Shown here one piece after another: positions 54,051 through 63,002 of a stretch of DNA of 64,000 bases. Numbering within the stretch: position 1 is the first letter of the stretch; each line of letters starts with the position of its first letter. This DNA comes from Marinobacterium zhoushanense. GTDB taxonomy: Bacteria > Pseudomonadota > Gammaproteobacteria > Pseudomonadales > Balneatricaceae. The stretch is taken from assembly GCF_014641945.1 (NCBI RefSeq), contig NZ_BMIJ01000009.1, positions 62,001 to 126,000 on the forward strand, in the 5' to 3' direction. Made by a program: the position numbers and the translations under genes. Under the pieces are notes generated by a model that was not told the origin of the DNA, did no database searches, and saw only the letters and a program-made list of their open reading frames with translations.

Positions 54051-55413
54051 AAGCGGTACCGGTTCGCCGGTGCTGCTGGTCGATGACGAGAAGCATATCC
54101 GTCTCGCCGCCGGGCAAACGCTGGAGCTGGAGGGGTACGAGGTCGAGACGCTGGAGCGTGCCGAGGGGGTGCTGGAGCGGATCGACGAGAACTGGCCCGG
54201 GGTCATCGTCACCGACATCAACCTGCCCGGCATCGATGGCCTGGAGCTGATGAAGCAGGTCAGGGGAGTGGACCCGGAGCTGCCGGTGATACTGATCACC
54301 GGCCATGGTGATATCTCGATGGCGGTCACCGCCATTCGCGACGGGGCTTACGATTTCATCGAAAAACCCTTCGCCTCCGAATTTCTGCTCGACACCGTAC
54401 GCCGCGCGCTGGATAAGCGCCGGCTGACGCTGGAAAACCGGCGCCTGCGCCAGGAGCTGGAGAGCCAGAATGCGCCGGGTCCACGCCTGGTCGGCAACAA
54501 TCCGCGCATGGTGGCGCTGCGCCGGTTGTGCAATACCGTCGCGGAGACGCCGGCCGATGTGCTGTTGCTGGCGGAAACCGGTTCCGGCAAGGACCTGGTC
54601 GCGCGTTATATTCATGAGCGCAGTCCTCGACGGCTGAAAAACTTCGTCGCCATCAACTGCGGTGCAGTACCGGAAAACCTGATCGAAAGTGAACTGTTCG
54701 GACACGAGGCCGGCGCCTTTACCGACGCCAAAAACAAGCGGATCGGCAAGTTCGAGCATGCCCACGGCGGCACCCTGTTCCTCGATGAGATCGAAAGCAT
54801 GCCGATGTCGTTGCAGATCAAGCTGTTGCGCGTGCTCGAGGAGCGAATGATCGAGCGATTGGGCTCCAACAAGCTGATTCCGCTCGATATCCGCGTCATC
54901 GCCGCGGCCAAGGTCGATCTGAAACGGCTGGCGGAGGCGGGCGAGTTCCGCGAAGACCTCTATTACCGGCTCAATGTCGTACGCATCGATATCCCGCCGC
55001 TGCGTGAGCGACGTGACGATATTCCGCTGCTGTTCCAGCATTTCACGCTGGTGGCGGCGGCACTTTACGGACGCGAGGTGGTTGAGCTGTCGGCGGAGCG
55101 GATGCACAGCCTGTTGCTGCACGATTGGCCCGGTAACGTGCGCGAGCTGCGCAATCTGGCCGAGCGCTATGTGCTGCTGGGCGAGTCCTGCACCTTCGAC
55201 TTCGACAACCGTCCGATCATCGGCAGCGGTGGTGGTAACGGACTGACGCTGCCGGAGCAGGTGGAGCGCTTCGAACGGATGCTGATCCATACCGAGCTGT
55301 CCAATCATGGCGGCTCGATCAAGGATACCCTCGAGGCACTGGGCCTGCCGCGTAAGACCCTGTACGACAAGATGAGAAAGTACGGGCTGGACAAGAGCGA
55401 TTACAAGGCTTGA
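54037..55413 (+). CDS. dctD: DctD-like sigma-54 dependent response regulator
   Basis: 458 aa. Receiver domain (~10-125) with phospho-acceptor Asp60 in VIVTDINLPG. AAA+ domain (~150-380) with Walker A ETGSGKD (181-187), Walker B GGTLFLDEIE, and the sigma-54 contact loop reading GAFTDA (226-231) instead of GAFTGA. C-terminal Fis-type HTH (IKDTLEALGLPRKTLYDKM). Partner of DctB. The likely target is the sigma-54 promoter before dctPQM, 2 kb downstream. A very good terminator follows the gene. Confidence 0.94.
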   Translation: MNRIESGTGSPVLLVDDEKHIRLAAGQTLELEGYEVETLERAEGVLERIDENWPGVIVTDINLPGIDGLELMKQVRGVDPELPVILITGHGDISMAVTAIRDGAYDFIEKPFASEFLLDTVRRALDKRRLTLENRRLRQELESQNAPGPRLVGNNPRMVALRRLCNTVAETPADVLLLAETGSGKDLVARYIHERSPRRLKNFVAINCGAVPENLIESELFGHEAGAFTDAKNKRIGKFEHAHGGTLFLDEIESMPMSLQIKLLRVLEERMIERLGSNKLIPLDIRVIAAAKVDLKRLAEAGEFREDLYYRLNVVRIDIPPLRERRDDIPLLFQHFTLVAAALYGREVVELSAERMHSLLLHDWPGNVRELRNLAERYVLLGESCTFDFDNRPIIGSGGGNGLTLPEQVERFERMLIHTELSNHGGSIKDTLEALGLPRKTLYDKMRKYGLDKSDYKA

Positions 55414-55429
55414 ACAGGCGGCGGATAAC

Positions 55430-55462
55430 AGCAAAAAGCCCGCATCATGCGGGCTTTTTGCT
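55430..55462. terminator. Bidirectional terminator between dctD and chemoreceptor
   Basis: A 16-bp inverted repeat around C55446 (AGCAAAAAGCCCGCAT and its complement). T5 runs flank the GC core on both strands, so it serves both convergent genes. Confidence 0.93.
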
Positions 55463-55499
55463 GTCTCGGTAAAAGTGGCGGATCTCCGCCACTTGCGTT

Positions 55500-57107
55500 T
55501 TAGAGCTTGAAGCGGCTGACCATCTGCTCCAGCTGTTTGGACAGGTCGGTCAGGTGCAGTGATACGCTGGACAGCTCCTGCGCGCGGGATGAGGTATTTT
55601 CCGCGCTGGCGTTGATCTCGCTGATGCTCTGTTCAACGCTTGCGGCCATCTGGGTCTGCTCGCGCACGGCACTGGCCACCTGGTGGTTCATATCATTGAT
55701 CACTCTGACCTCTTCGGTGATGTTGTTCAACGCGTGGGCGGTGCGCTGCACCTGCTCGAAGCCTTTACCGGCATCGTCCAGTGCGGTGCGCATGACATCG
55801 ACGGCGTCTTTGGCATCGATCTGCAGGTCGCTGATGATCTTGTTGATCTCTTCGGTCGAGTTGTGGGTGCGGCTGGCCAGGGTGCGCACCTCGTCGGCAA
55901 CAACCGCGAAGCCGCGGCCCTGCTCGCCGGCGCGGGCGGCTTCGATGGCAGCGTTCAGCGCCAGCAGGTTGGTCTGCTCAGCGACTTTCTGAATCACCTC
56001 GAGCACGGTGCCGACGTTCTGGCTCTGCGAATCCAGACGGCCGATTACGTCGGTGGCGCGTTCGATGCTGCGCTTGAGCGATTCGATCGCCGTGATCGCC
56101 TGCTGGGTCACTGCGGTACCCTCGGTACTCTCCTGCAGTGCCAGGTCGGAGGCGGATACGGTGCTCTCGGCGCTGGCTTCAACGCTGTTGGTTGCCGCCT
56201 CCATCTGCTCCATTGCTGCGGCTACGGCACTGGTCTGCATCTGCTGACTACGCGCGGCGTCGATGGCACGGCTGGCGATGGCGTTGATCTGACTACTGGA
56301 GCTGGCGAGCTGCAATACCGTGTCGTTGACATGCTGGATGCTGCTCTGGAAGTTGCCCAGCATGGAGTTGAAGGCGCCGGACATCTGCCCCATCTCATCG
56401 TTGGACTGGATCTCGATCCGTCGGCTCAGGTCAGAGTTGCGTTCGATCTGGTGCATGGTATCGGACAGCGCATTGATCGGTTTGATCACGATGCGGCGCA
56501 GTATCAGGCCGATCAGCAGTACCCCGCCAACGAACAGGGCCAGCTCCACCAGTGCCACGTTGCGCAGGTTGATCAGGATATCCTCATCGATCTTGGCAAA
56601 GTCATAAGTGACGCGGACTGCACCAAGCACAGTGCCCTCCTCGACCGGGTGGCAGAGCAGACAGTTGGTGCCCTTGTACTCACTCATCGCCTTCATCGGC
56701 GTGATCACGGTCAGGCGGTGGCCCTGGTCGTCGTCGAACTCCTCGACGATATGCTCGCCCTTCATGGCCCGGCGATCCAGATCATCCATTACCACCGCAT
56801 CCTTGGCGCCCGGACCGTACATCTGCCGCACGGCATCGCCGCGGATAATGCGGGCCTCGGTCAAGGATTCGTTACTGAGGATCTTGTCCTGCAGTGCGCC
56901 GCGGTTCTGCATCGCACCGCTGAGCATCAGGATATTGGTGCTGTCAAAATAGGAGTCGGCCGTGGCCACGGTCGTGAACTCGGCCACATCGCGGCTGAGT
57001 GACGTCTGGCTGCGGTAGATTGCGGTCAGTGAGCTGACGAATACAACCAGGAATACCACGACAAGGGAGAGATTGACTTTGGTCTGGATGGATAAACTTC
57101 TGTTCAC
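55500..57107 (-). CDS. Methyl-accepting chemotaxis protein with periplasmic c-type haem motif
   Basis: 535 aa. TM1 ~10-31, a periplasmic sensor (~32-170), TM2 ~175-200, HAMP, then the signalling domain with the hairpin tip KVAEQTNLLALNAAIEAARAGE. The periplasmic domain contains CLLCH at residues 149-153 (bases 56649-56663), a covalent haem attachment motif. It resembles haem-carrying PAS-like (Tll0287-type) sensor domains known from redox-sensing chemoreceptors. No C-terminal CheR-binding pentapeptide is seen. It lies between dctBD and dctPQM, transcribed toward dctD, so uptake and taxis genes are intermixed. Confidence 0.93.
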   Translation of the reverse strand: MNRSLSIQTKVNLSLVVVFLVVFVSSLTAIYRSQTSLSRDVAEFTTVATADSYFDSTNILMLSGAMQNRGALQDKILSNESLTEARIIRGDAVRQMYGPGAKDAVVMDDLDRRAMKGEHIVEEFDDDQGHRLTVITPMKAMSEYKGTNCLLCHPVEEGTVLGAVRVTYDFAKIDEDILINLRNVALVELALFVGGVLLIGLILRRIVIKPINALSDTMHQIERNSDLSRRIEIQSNDEMGQMSGAFNSMLGNFQSSIQHVNDTVLQLASSSSQINAIASRAIDAARSQQMQTSAVAAAMEQMEAATNSVEASAESTVSASDLALQESTEGTAVTQQAITAIESLKRSIERATDVIGRLDSQSQNVGTVLEVIQKVAEQTNLLALNAAIEAARAGEQGRGFAVVADEVRTLASRTHNSTEEINKIISDLQIDAKDAVDVMRTALDDAGKGFEQVQRTAHALNNITEEVRVINDMNHQVASAVREQTQMAASVEQSISEINASAENTSSRAQELSSVSLHLTDLSKQLEQMVSRFKL

Positions 57108-57511
57108 TGCGCACCTGTTCCGCTGCTATACGGCCTTCTTATTCTCGATTAACGGCATGGTGCGTAAATTCTAAACACGAATCAACTGAATAAATGATGA
57201 TCTGGTGCAAATCAACAACACTAATGCGTGAAAATCGCGTGACAGGGTGGCGAAAAACCACTCATTTCGATTTTTGCGATGTGTGGAATTCCGCCGATTT
57301 GCCATTGTTGTTGAATCGCTGAATTTGAGCGTATGTTAATAGGTGAATTTTAATTAACTGATTACAAAGATTTTTTTCACTATTTTTTGTGGACTTGCAC
57401 GTGTTGGTATCAATTCTGCTTATCTCCGGTTGCCCACGGGTCGAAAACAGACCCGAACGATAACGAATAGACCTTACGATAACTTTAAGAATGCAACACA
57501 GGAGAAGTCCC
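57108..57511. promoter_or_regulatory. 404-bp divergent regulatory region between chemoreceptor and dctP
   Basis: AT-rich, with no gene that I can support. It holds a sigma-54 promoter near dctP (listed separately) and a palindrome GTGGAATTCCGC (57283-57294) about 125 bases upstream of it, a possible DctD site. TAATTAACTGATT (57351-57363) is close to the reverse IHF consensus, at a suitable place between the two. No convincing chemoreceptor promoter was found. Confidence 0.5.
57404..57421 (+). promoter_or_regulatory. Sigma-54 (RpoN) promoter of dctPQM
   Basis: TTGGTATCAATTCTGCTT has the invariant GG and GC at -24/-12 with exactly ten bases between. The predicted start point near 57431 lies about 80 bases before dctP. 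It fits the DctD activator encoded upstream. Confidence 0.75.
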
Positions 57512-58498
57512 ATGCGTCTACTGACCGCTGCTATCGCAACCGTCGCGCTGACCTTCGGTGCCCAGGCCGTCACCGCTGCCCCAGTCGAAATCAAGTTTTC
57601 CCACGTAGTGGCCGAGAGTACCCCGAAAGGCAAGATGGCGATTCGCTTCAAGGAGCTCGTCGAGCAGCGCCTGGGCGACAAGGTCACCGTATCCGTGTTC
57701 CCGAACTCTCAGCTGTTCGGTGACGACAAGGTATTGGAAGCGATGCTGCTCGGCGACGTGCAGATGGCTGCGCCCTCTCTGTCCAAATTCCAGAAATACA
57801 CTCCGGCGCTGCAGATCTTCGACCTGCCGTTCCTGTTCAACGATATGGGTGCGGTAGACCGCTTCCAGCAGAGCGAAACCGGCCAGGAGCTGCTGAACTC
57901 CCTGCGTAAGAAAGGCTATGTTGGCCTGGGCTACCTGCACAACGGCATGAAGCAGCTGTCTGCCAACTCACCGTTGCGCGTACCGGCCGATGCCGAGGGT
58001 AAGAAGTTCCGTATCCAGACCTCCGACGTGCTGGCCGCCCAGTTCGAGGCTGTCGGTGGTGTGCCGCTGAAGAAGCCGTTCTCTGAAGTGTTCACGCTGA
58101 TGCAGACCAAGGCGATCGATGGCTCCGAGAACCCCTGGACCAACATCTACTCGAAGAAATTCCACGAAGTGCAGTCCTACATCACCGAAACCGACCACGG
58201 TGTGCTGGACTACATGGTGGTGACCTCTGCCGAGTTCTGGAACGGTCTGGACGACGACCTGCGCGCCGAAGTGAAGAAGGCTCTGGATGAAGCGATCGCT
58301 TACGGTAACGAAGAAGCTGCCAAGCTGGCCGCCGAAGATCGTCAGAAGATCATCGATTCCGGCCGTTCCGAAGTGCTGCAGATTACCGAAGCCGAGCGCG
58401 AGCTGTGGGTTGAGGCGATGAAGCCGGTGTGGAAACAGTTCTCCAGCGACATCGGTCAGGACCTGATCAACGAAGCCCTCAAGGCCAACGCCAAGTAA
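57512..58498 (+). CDS. dctP: C4-dicarboxylate TRAP solute-binding protein DctP
   Basis: 328 aa from ATG 57512, with GGAG at seven bases. Sec signal peptide cut near VTAA-PV. Typical DctP: IKFSHVVAESTPKGKMA, QLFGDDKVLEAMLLGDVQM, DLPFLF, KKFRIQTSDVLAAQF with the carboxylate-binding Arg, and ENPWTNIYS. It closely resembles the family of high-affinity malate, succinate and fumarate binders. First gene of the operon and probably the most strongly translated; a hairpin follows it. Confidence 0.95.
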   Translation: MRLLTAAIATVALTFGAQAVTAAPVEIKFSHVVAESTPKGKMAIRFKELVEQRLGDKVTVSVFPNSQLFGDDKVLEAMLLGDVQMAAPSLSKFQKYTPALQIFDLPFLFNDMGAVDRFQQSETGQELLNSLRKKGYVGLGYLHNGMKQLSANSPLRVPADAEGKKFRIQTSDVLAAQFEAVGGVPLKKPFSEVFTLMQTKAIDGSENPWTNIYSKKFHEVQSYITETDHGVLDYMVVTSAEFWNGLDDDLRAEVKKALDEAIAYGNEEAAKLAAEDRQKIIDSGRSEVLQITEAERELWVEAMKPVWKQFSSDIGQDLINEALKANAK

Positions 58499-58520
58499 TC
58501 GCCGACCGGCGCTTATCCAG

Positions 58521-58544
58521 AAGGGGGCGCGCTGACGCCCCCTT
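58521..58544 (+). other. Intercistronic hairpin between dctP and dctQ
   Basis: A 9-bp stem AAGGGGGCG / CGCCCCCTT with a 6-base loop and only three Ts after it. It is probably a partial terminator or 3' stabiliser that raises DctP over the permease. Confidence 0.6.
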
Positions 58545-58646
58545 TCATCACCAGTGGGCAGGTGTGACCACACACTGGATGTACAGGAAAGGCCGGGGTC
58601 TCCCCTGTGCGTCTGACGCACGCCCAAGTCGGATAGAGGTTTCATC

Positions 58647-59204
58647 ATGGCTCTACGTAATCTGGTCTCGCAGCTCGAGGAAGCGATTTTGTCGCTCCTG
58701 CTGGTCGGTATGACCTTTCTCGTATTCGCCGAAGTGGTTGCCCGCTTTGGTTTTAACGCCGGGATTCACTGGGCACAGGAAGCCACGCTGCTGATGGCGG
58801 GGTGGTTCGTCCTGTTCGGTGCCTCCTATGGCGTCAAGGTGGGCGCCCACATCGGTGTCGATGTGTTTGTCCGCATGTTGCCGGCGAAAATTCACCGCGC
58901 AGTGACGCTGCTGGGCGTTGCGCTCTGCATCGGCTACTGCATGCTGTTCCTGGCCGGCTCCTGGGTGTACATCACGAAGATGAAGATGATCGGGATCGAG
59001 ATGGAAGATATCCCGATGCCGAAATGGGTCTCCAGCACCATCCTGCTGATCGGTTTCGGCTTGCTGGTCATTCGTTTTCTGCAACTGGGCTGGAAGGTGT
59101 TCAAGGGAGAGGCGGAAGGCTTCCATTTCGCCGATGAGGCGGAGGAGAGCATGGAGATCGCTCGCGAACTGAAAGCGGCGGAAGAGAAGGAGGCACGCTC
59201 ATGA
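58647..59204 (+). CDS. dctQ: TRAP transporter small membrane subunit DctQ
   Basis: 185 aa, four membrane segments. Conserved EEAILSLLLVGMTFLVFAEV in the first helix, HWAQEATLLMAGWFVLFGASYGVK in the second and HIGVDVF in the loop. The C-terminal tail is acidic (DEAEESMEIARELKAAEEKE). It forms the DctQM permease with the next gene, overlapping its start by four bases. Confidence 0.94.
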   Translation: MALRNLVSQLEEAILSLLLVGMTFLVFAEVVARFGFNAGIHWAQEATLLMAGWFVLFGASYGVKVGAHIGVDVFVRMLPAKIHRAVTLLGVALCIGYCMLFLAGSWVYITKMKMIGIEMEDIPMPKWVSSTILLIGFGLLVIRFLQLGWKVFKGEAEGFHFADEAEESMEIARELKAAEEKEARS

Positions 59205-60598
59205 CCACTGCGATGTTGTTTATCCTGCTATTCGGCTGCATGCTGATGGGCATGCCGATCGCGATCGCTCTGGGGCTGTCCAGCGTGACCACGATCCTGC
59301 TGTTTTCGAATGACTCGCTGGCGTCGATTGCACTTAAGCTGTTCGAGGCCACCACCTCGCACTACACGCTGTTGGCGATCCCGTTCTTTATCCTGTCATC
59401 GGCCTTTCTCTCCACCGGTGGTGTGGCCAAGCGTCTGATCAACTTCGCCGTGGATGCGATCGGTCATGTCCGTGGCGGCCTGGCGATGGCATCGGTAATG
59501 GCCTGTATGCTGTTCGCGGCGGTCTCCGGTTCCTCGCCGGCGACAGTAGCGGCGATCGGCTCCATCGTCATCGCCGGCATGGTGCGTTCCGGCTATCCGG
59601 AAGCGTTCGGCGCCGGTGTTATCGCCAACGCCGGTACCCTGGGTATCCTGATCCCGCCGTCGATCGTCATGCTGGTCTACTCGGCGGCGACCGAGGTCTC
59701 GGCATCGCGCATGTTCATGGCCGGTTTCATCCCGGGCATCATGATGGGCCTGCTGCTGATGATCGCGATCTACATCGCGGCGCGGATCATGAAACTGCCG
59801 GCACAACCCTTCCCGGGTTTCGGTCAGTTGGCGCGTTCGGGTCTGATCGCGCTCGGCGGACTGATGCTGATCATCATCGTGCTGGGCTCCATCTACGGCG
59901 GTATCGCTTCGCCGACCGAAGCCGCGTCGGTGGCAGCGATCTATGCCTACCTGATTGCAGTGATGGGTTACCGCGATATCGGCCCGCTGAAGGGCGTGGC
60001 CTGGCGTAAGGACAGCGAAGGTATGGGCAGCGCGGTGGTGCGCAACGGCGCGCAGATGCTGCTCGCCTTCCCGCGTTCGGCCTGGCACCCGGAGGTGCGT
60101 AAGGTACTGGTCGATGCGGCCAAGGTATCGATGATGCTGCTGTTCATCATCGCCAACGCGATGCTGTTCGCCCATGTGCTGACCACCGAACGTATCCCGC
60201 ACCAGATCGCCGAGGTGATCGTGCAATGGGGGCTGCCGGCCTGGGGTTTCCTGATCGTGGTCAACATCCTGCTGCTGATCGCGGGTAACTTCATGGAGCC
60301 GTCGGCGATCCTGCTGATCATGGCGCCGATCCTGTTCCCGATCGCCATGCAGCTCGGGATCGACCCGATCCATCTTGGCATCATCATGGTGGTGAACATG
60401 GAGATCGGCATGCTGACGCCGCCGGTGGGGCTGAACCTGTTCGTCACCGCCGGTATTACCGGACGCGACATGATCTGGGTGATCAAGGCCTGCCTGCCCT
60501 GGCTCGGCCTGCTGCTGTTCTTCCTGATCCTGATCACCTACATACCGCAGATATCCCTGTTCCTGCCCGAGTATATCGACCAGCTGCGGGGCTACTGA
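59201..60598 (+). CDS. dctM: TRAP transporter large membrane subunit DctM
   Basis: 465 aa, about 12-13 membrane segments. Family signatures AAVSGSSPATVAAIGS, IPPSIVMLVYSAAT, YGGIASPTEAASVAAIYAY, FMEPSAILLIMAPI and LTPPVGLNLFVTAGI. A polar insert of about 45 residues near the middle (~255-300) makes it a little longer than TeaC, as in other DctM of the C4-dicarboxylate branch. It completes the Na+-driven dctPQM importer and is followed by a strong terminator. Confidence 0.95.
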   Translation: MTTAMLFILLFGCMLMGMPIAIALGLSSVTTILLFSNDSLASIALKLFEATTSHYTLLAIPFFILSSAFLSTGGVAKRLINFAVDAIGHVRGGLAMASVMACMLFAAVSGSSPATVAAIGSIVIAGMVRSGYPEAFGAGVIANAGTLGILIPPSIVMLVYSAATEVSASRMFMAGFIPGIMMGLLLMIAIYIAARIMKLPAQPFPGFGQLARSGLIALGGLMLIIIVLGSIYGGIASPTEAASVAAIYAYLIAVMGYRDIGPLKGVAWRKDSEGMGSAVVRNGAQMLLAFPRSAWHPEVRKVLVDAAKVSMMLLFIIANAMLFAHVLTTERIPHQIAEVIVQWGLPAWGFLIVVNILLLIAGNFMEPSAILLIMAPILFPIAMQLGIDPIHLGIIMVVNMEIGMLTPPVGLNLFVTAGITGRDMIWVIKACLPWLGLLLFFLILITYIPQISLFLPEYIDQLRGY

Positions 60599-60663
60599 TT
60601 CGCAACAGGAGATCCGGGCCAGAGCGAAGGGACTCGCTTTGGTCGCTGCACGCGAGTCTGTCG

Positions 60664-60695
60664 AAACCGCCTTCCCGCAGGGAAGGCGGTTTTTT
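60664..60695 (+). terminator. Terminator after dctPQM
   Basis: A 13-bp perfect stem AAACCGCCTTCCC / GGGAAGGCGGTTT, loop GCA, followed by a T run. Confidence 0.95.
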
Positions 60696-60835
60696 ATTTT
60701 GGGTGTGCAGGGATCCAGAATGGCGGTTGGGCTAAAGGTTGGGGCAATACCGTACTCCGCGAGTCGGATACCGGACATCCGGCTGTAGCGGTATAATGGC
60801 CGCGTGTCATGGGTATGCCATTTGGAGTGGAGTGA

Positions 60836-61336
60836 ATGTTGGGGGCTGTTGCGGCTATCTGGGGTTTTGTCGGTGTCTGTCTGTTGTTCGGCAGCGCCAT
60901 CTATCGGCTCGGGGCGATGGCGCTGGATCTATCCGTACAGGGGTTCAGCTGGTATCACTGGGTGGCGCTGGCGTTCAGTATCCTGTTCATGGGCTTTGCC
61001 GAGGGCTATCGAGGATTTCAGCAGAACTTCTCGCCGCGGGTCGCGGCGCGTATCCGTTATCTCTCCCGCAATGCTACGCCGATGCGGATGATACTGGCGC
61101 CTATCTTCTGCATGGGCTTTTTCCACGCTCAGCGCCGGCGCCAGATCGTCAGTTTCTGCCTCACCGGCGGCATCATCGTACTGGTGCTGCTGGTGCGCCA
61201 TCTTGACCAGCCCTGGCGCGGCATTGTCGATGTCGGTGTGGTGTTGGGCCTGACCTGGGGCATTATTTCGCTAGCGGCCTTCACCCTGCAGGCGTTCACC
61301 AATCCCCGTTTCAACTATTCTCCGGAAACCCCCTGA
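60836..61336 (+). CDS. Small integral membrane protein of unknown function
   Basis: 166 aa with about four hydrophobic segments (~2-27, ~41-58, ~105-125, ~137-155). Between helices 2 and 3 is a basic cytoplasmic-type loop (RVAARIRYLSRNATPMRM). It is a conserved-looking protein but I recognise no named family. GGAGTGGAG directly before the ATG is a strong Shine-Dalgarno. It is convergent with the antiporter gene. Confidence 0.7.
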   Translation: MLGAVAAIWGFVGVCLLFGSAIYRLGAMALDLSVQGFSWYHWVALAFSILFMGFAEGYRGFQQNFSPRVAARIRYLSRNATPMRMILAPIFCMGFFHAQRRRQIVSFCLTGGIIVLVLLVRHLDQPWRGIVDVGVVLGLTWGIISLAAFTLQAFTNPRFNYSPETP

Positions 61337-61413
61337 TCGAAGTCCCCAGCAACGGGGCAAAAAGTCCCCGGCCCGCTGCTGCAGGCTGGGGATAAGGCAA
61401 GCAGCGACCTGGA

Positions 61414-62916
61414 TCAGGCAAAGGCGAAGCCCAGGATCAGGAATGCGACGAAGGTGATCGCTGCGCCCAGCACCGCATAAGGGATCTGGGTCCAGGCGTG
61501 CTGCATCGAGGTACAGCCTGAGCCCTGGGCAGAGAGCACCGTTGAGTCGCTGAAGAAGCAGGCGTGGCTGCCAAAGGCGGAGGCGGAGAGCAGTGCACCC
61601 ACGGTCAGCGGCATCGACATGTCCAGCGCCTGTGCCATCGGGATCACAATCGGCAGCGAGACCACGAATACCCCCCAGCTGGAACCGGTGGCAAATACCA
61701 CCGCCGCCATCACCGCGAATACCAGGGCCGGCAACAGCTCCCTGGACAGGTAGGGGGTCAGGGCGTCGATGATATACGGCGTCATGCCCAACTGGTCGTT
61801 CACATCCTTCAGCATGAATCCGGCGCAGACCACGGCGATCGGGTGCAGCATCACCTTGAAGCCGTCCAGCATGGAGTCGACCAGCTGGCCGAAGCTGAGC
61901 AGGCTCTGCCAGTAGTACAGCACCATGGTGAACAATGATGCGGTCAGTGCGCCCAGCAGCAGGTCGATCTCGTAGTAGACGCTGGCGCCCACCAGCACAG
62001 CCATCGGCAGCAGGAAGTTGATCAGGCCCACGATGGGCGAGACCCGCTTGATCCCGGAGGTGTCGAAGCCATCCATGACGACGCCCGGCGGAATCGTTTC
62101 GCCCTGCTGGGCACGCCGCTCCGCCTGTTTCATCGCCCCCAGGTTGCCCAGCACGCCACCGGCGACCAGGAATACCACCAGTAATGCGATCCAGCCGTAG
62201 GCCATAAACGGGATAGCGTCGATATAGAGCGACATTCCGTCCCCTGCAGCGGTGGCGCCGTTCTCCTCCAGCAGGGCGGCAAAGTAGACTGCCCAGGTGG
62301 AGATCGGTACCAGAATGCAGACCGGGGCGGCGGTGGAGTCGACCAGGTATGCCAGTTTTTCGCGGGAGATTTTATACTTGTCGGTCAGCGTCTTCATCGA
62401 CGCCGATACCGCCAGTGAGTTGAGATAGTCGTCAATAAACACCAGGATACCGAGCGCGCAGGTGGTCAGCATGGTGCCGCGCTTGGTCTTGATACGACGG
62501 GCCAGAATCTCGCCGAAACTGACCACGCTGCCACCACGCTCCAGAATGTTGATCAGTCCGCCCATCATGCCGCAGACCAGTACGATCCAGGCGATGGTTT
62601 CATTCATCACCACGCTCATCGACAGATCGCCCAGTCCGGTAACGACCTCGACCGGGTTCTGCAGCATCAAACCGGCAATGACGCCGGCGAAGATAGCTTC
62701 CAGTGAGCGGCGGGTCACGATCGCGACACAGAGGGTCAGTACCGCCGGCAACAGACTGAAGAGCCCGTAGCCGCCGTCCCCGGAATGCAGCGAGCCAAGG
62801 TAGGCAAAACCGGCCATGATCGCGCTGTAGAACAGGATCGCCTTCGAGCGGCGGGACAGGTCCGGCTGACGCTGCGGTGCCAGCGCCTCAGCGGTAAGGG
62901 TGGGGTTGGTATTCAT
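61414..62916 (-). CDS. NhaC family Na+/H+ antiporter-type transporter
   Basis: 500 aa, about 11-12 membrane segments. Conserved pieces: SLEAIFAGVIAGLML, DDYLNSLAVSASMKTLTDKY, DSTAAPVCILVPISTWAVYF, FATGSSWGVFVVSLPIVIPMA and SGCTSMQHAWTQIPYA. These belong to the NhaC/ion transporter superfamily, which includes sodium/proton antiporters and substrate/product exchangers. The next gene on the strand's upstream side is a PuuB-like amine oxidase, so a polyamine or amino acid substrate is an alternative to simple Na+/H+ exchange. Confidence 0.85.
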   Translation of the reverse strand: MNTNPTLTAEALAPQRQPDLSRRSKAILFYSAIMAGFAYLGSLHSGDGGYGLFSLLPAVLTLCVAIVTRRSLEAIFAGVIAGLMLQNPVEVVTGLGDLSMSVVMNETIAWIVLVCGMMGGLINILERGGSVVSFGEILARRIKTKRGTMLTTCALGILVFIDDYLNSLAVSASMKTLTDKYKISREKLAYLVDSTAAPVCILVPISTWAVYFAALLEENGATAAGDGMSLYIDAIPFMAYGWIALLVVFLVAGGVLGNLGAMKQAERRAQQGETIPPGVVMDGFDTSGIKRVSPIVGLINFLLPMAVLVGASVYYEIDLLLGALTASLFTMVLYYWQSLLSFGQLVDSMLDGFKVMLHPIAVVCAGFMLKDVNDQLGMTPYIIDALTPYLSRELLPALVFAVMAAVVFATGSSWGVFVVSLPIVIPMAQALDMSMPLTVGALLSASAFGSHACFFSDSTVLSAQGSGCTSMQHAWTQIPYAVLGAAITFVAFLILGFAFA

Positions 62917-63002
62917 AGAGATGACCTGTTGTTCTAATTTATAGTTTTACGCCAACCGCAGTCCGCAGCCCCTCGGGTGAGGCTGCGGGCCTGCTGGCTG
63001 TA

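Noticed and set aside
55683-57002. 439-codon plus-strand frame opposite the chemoreceptor
   Set aside because: Antisense shadow; composition follows the coiled-coil codons of the chemoreceptor.
57391-57408. GGACTTGCACGTGT as an alternative sigma-54 promoter
   Set aside because: The -12 dinucleotide would be GT instead of GC; the site at 57404-57421 keeps both invariant pairs at the right spacing.
59396-60778. Long minus-strand open frame opposite dctM
   Set aside because: Composed of His/Asp/Gln/Arg runs typical of reverse-strand reading of a membrane protein gene; no start signal or domain.
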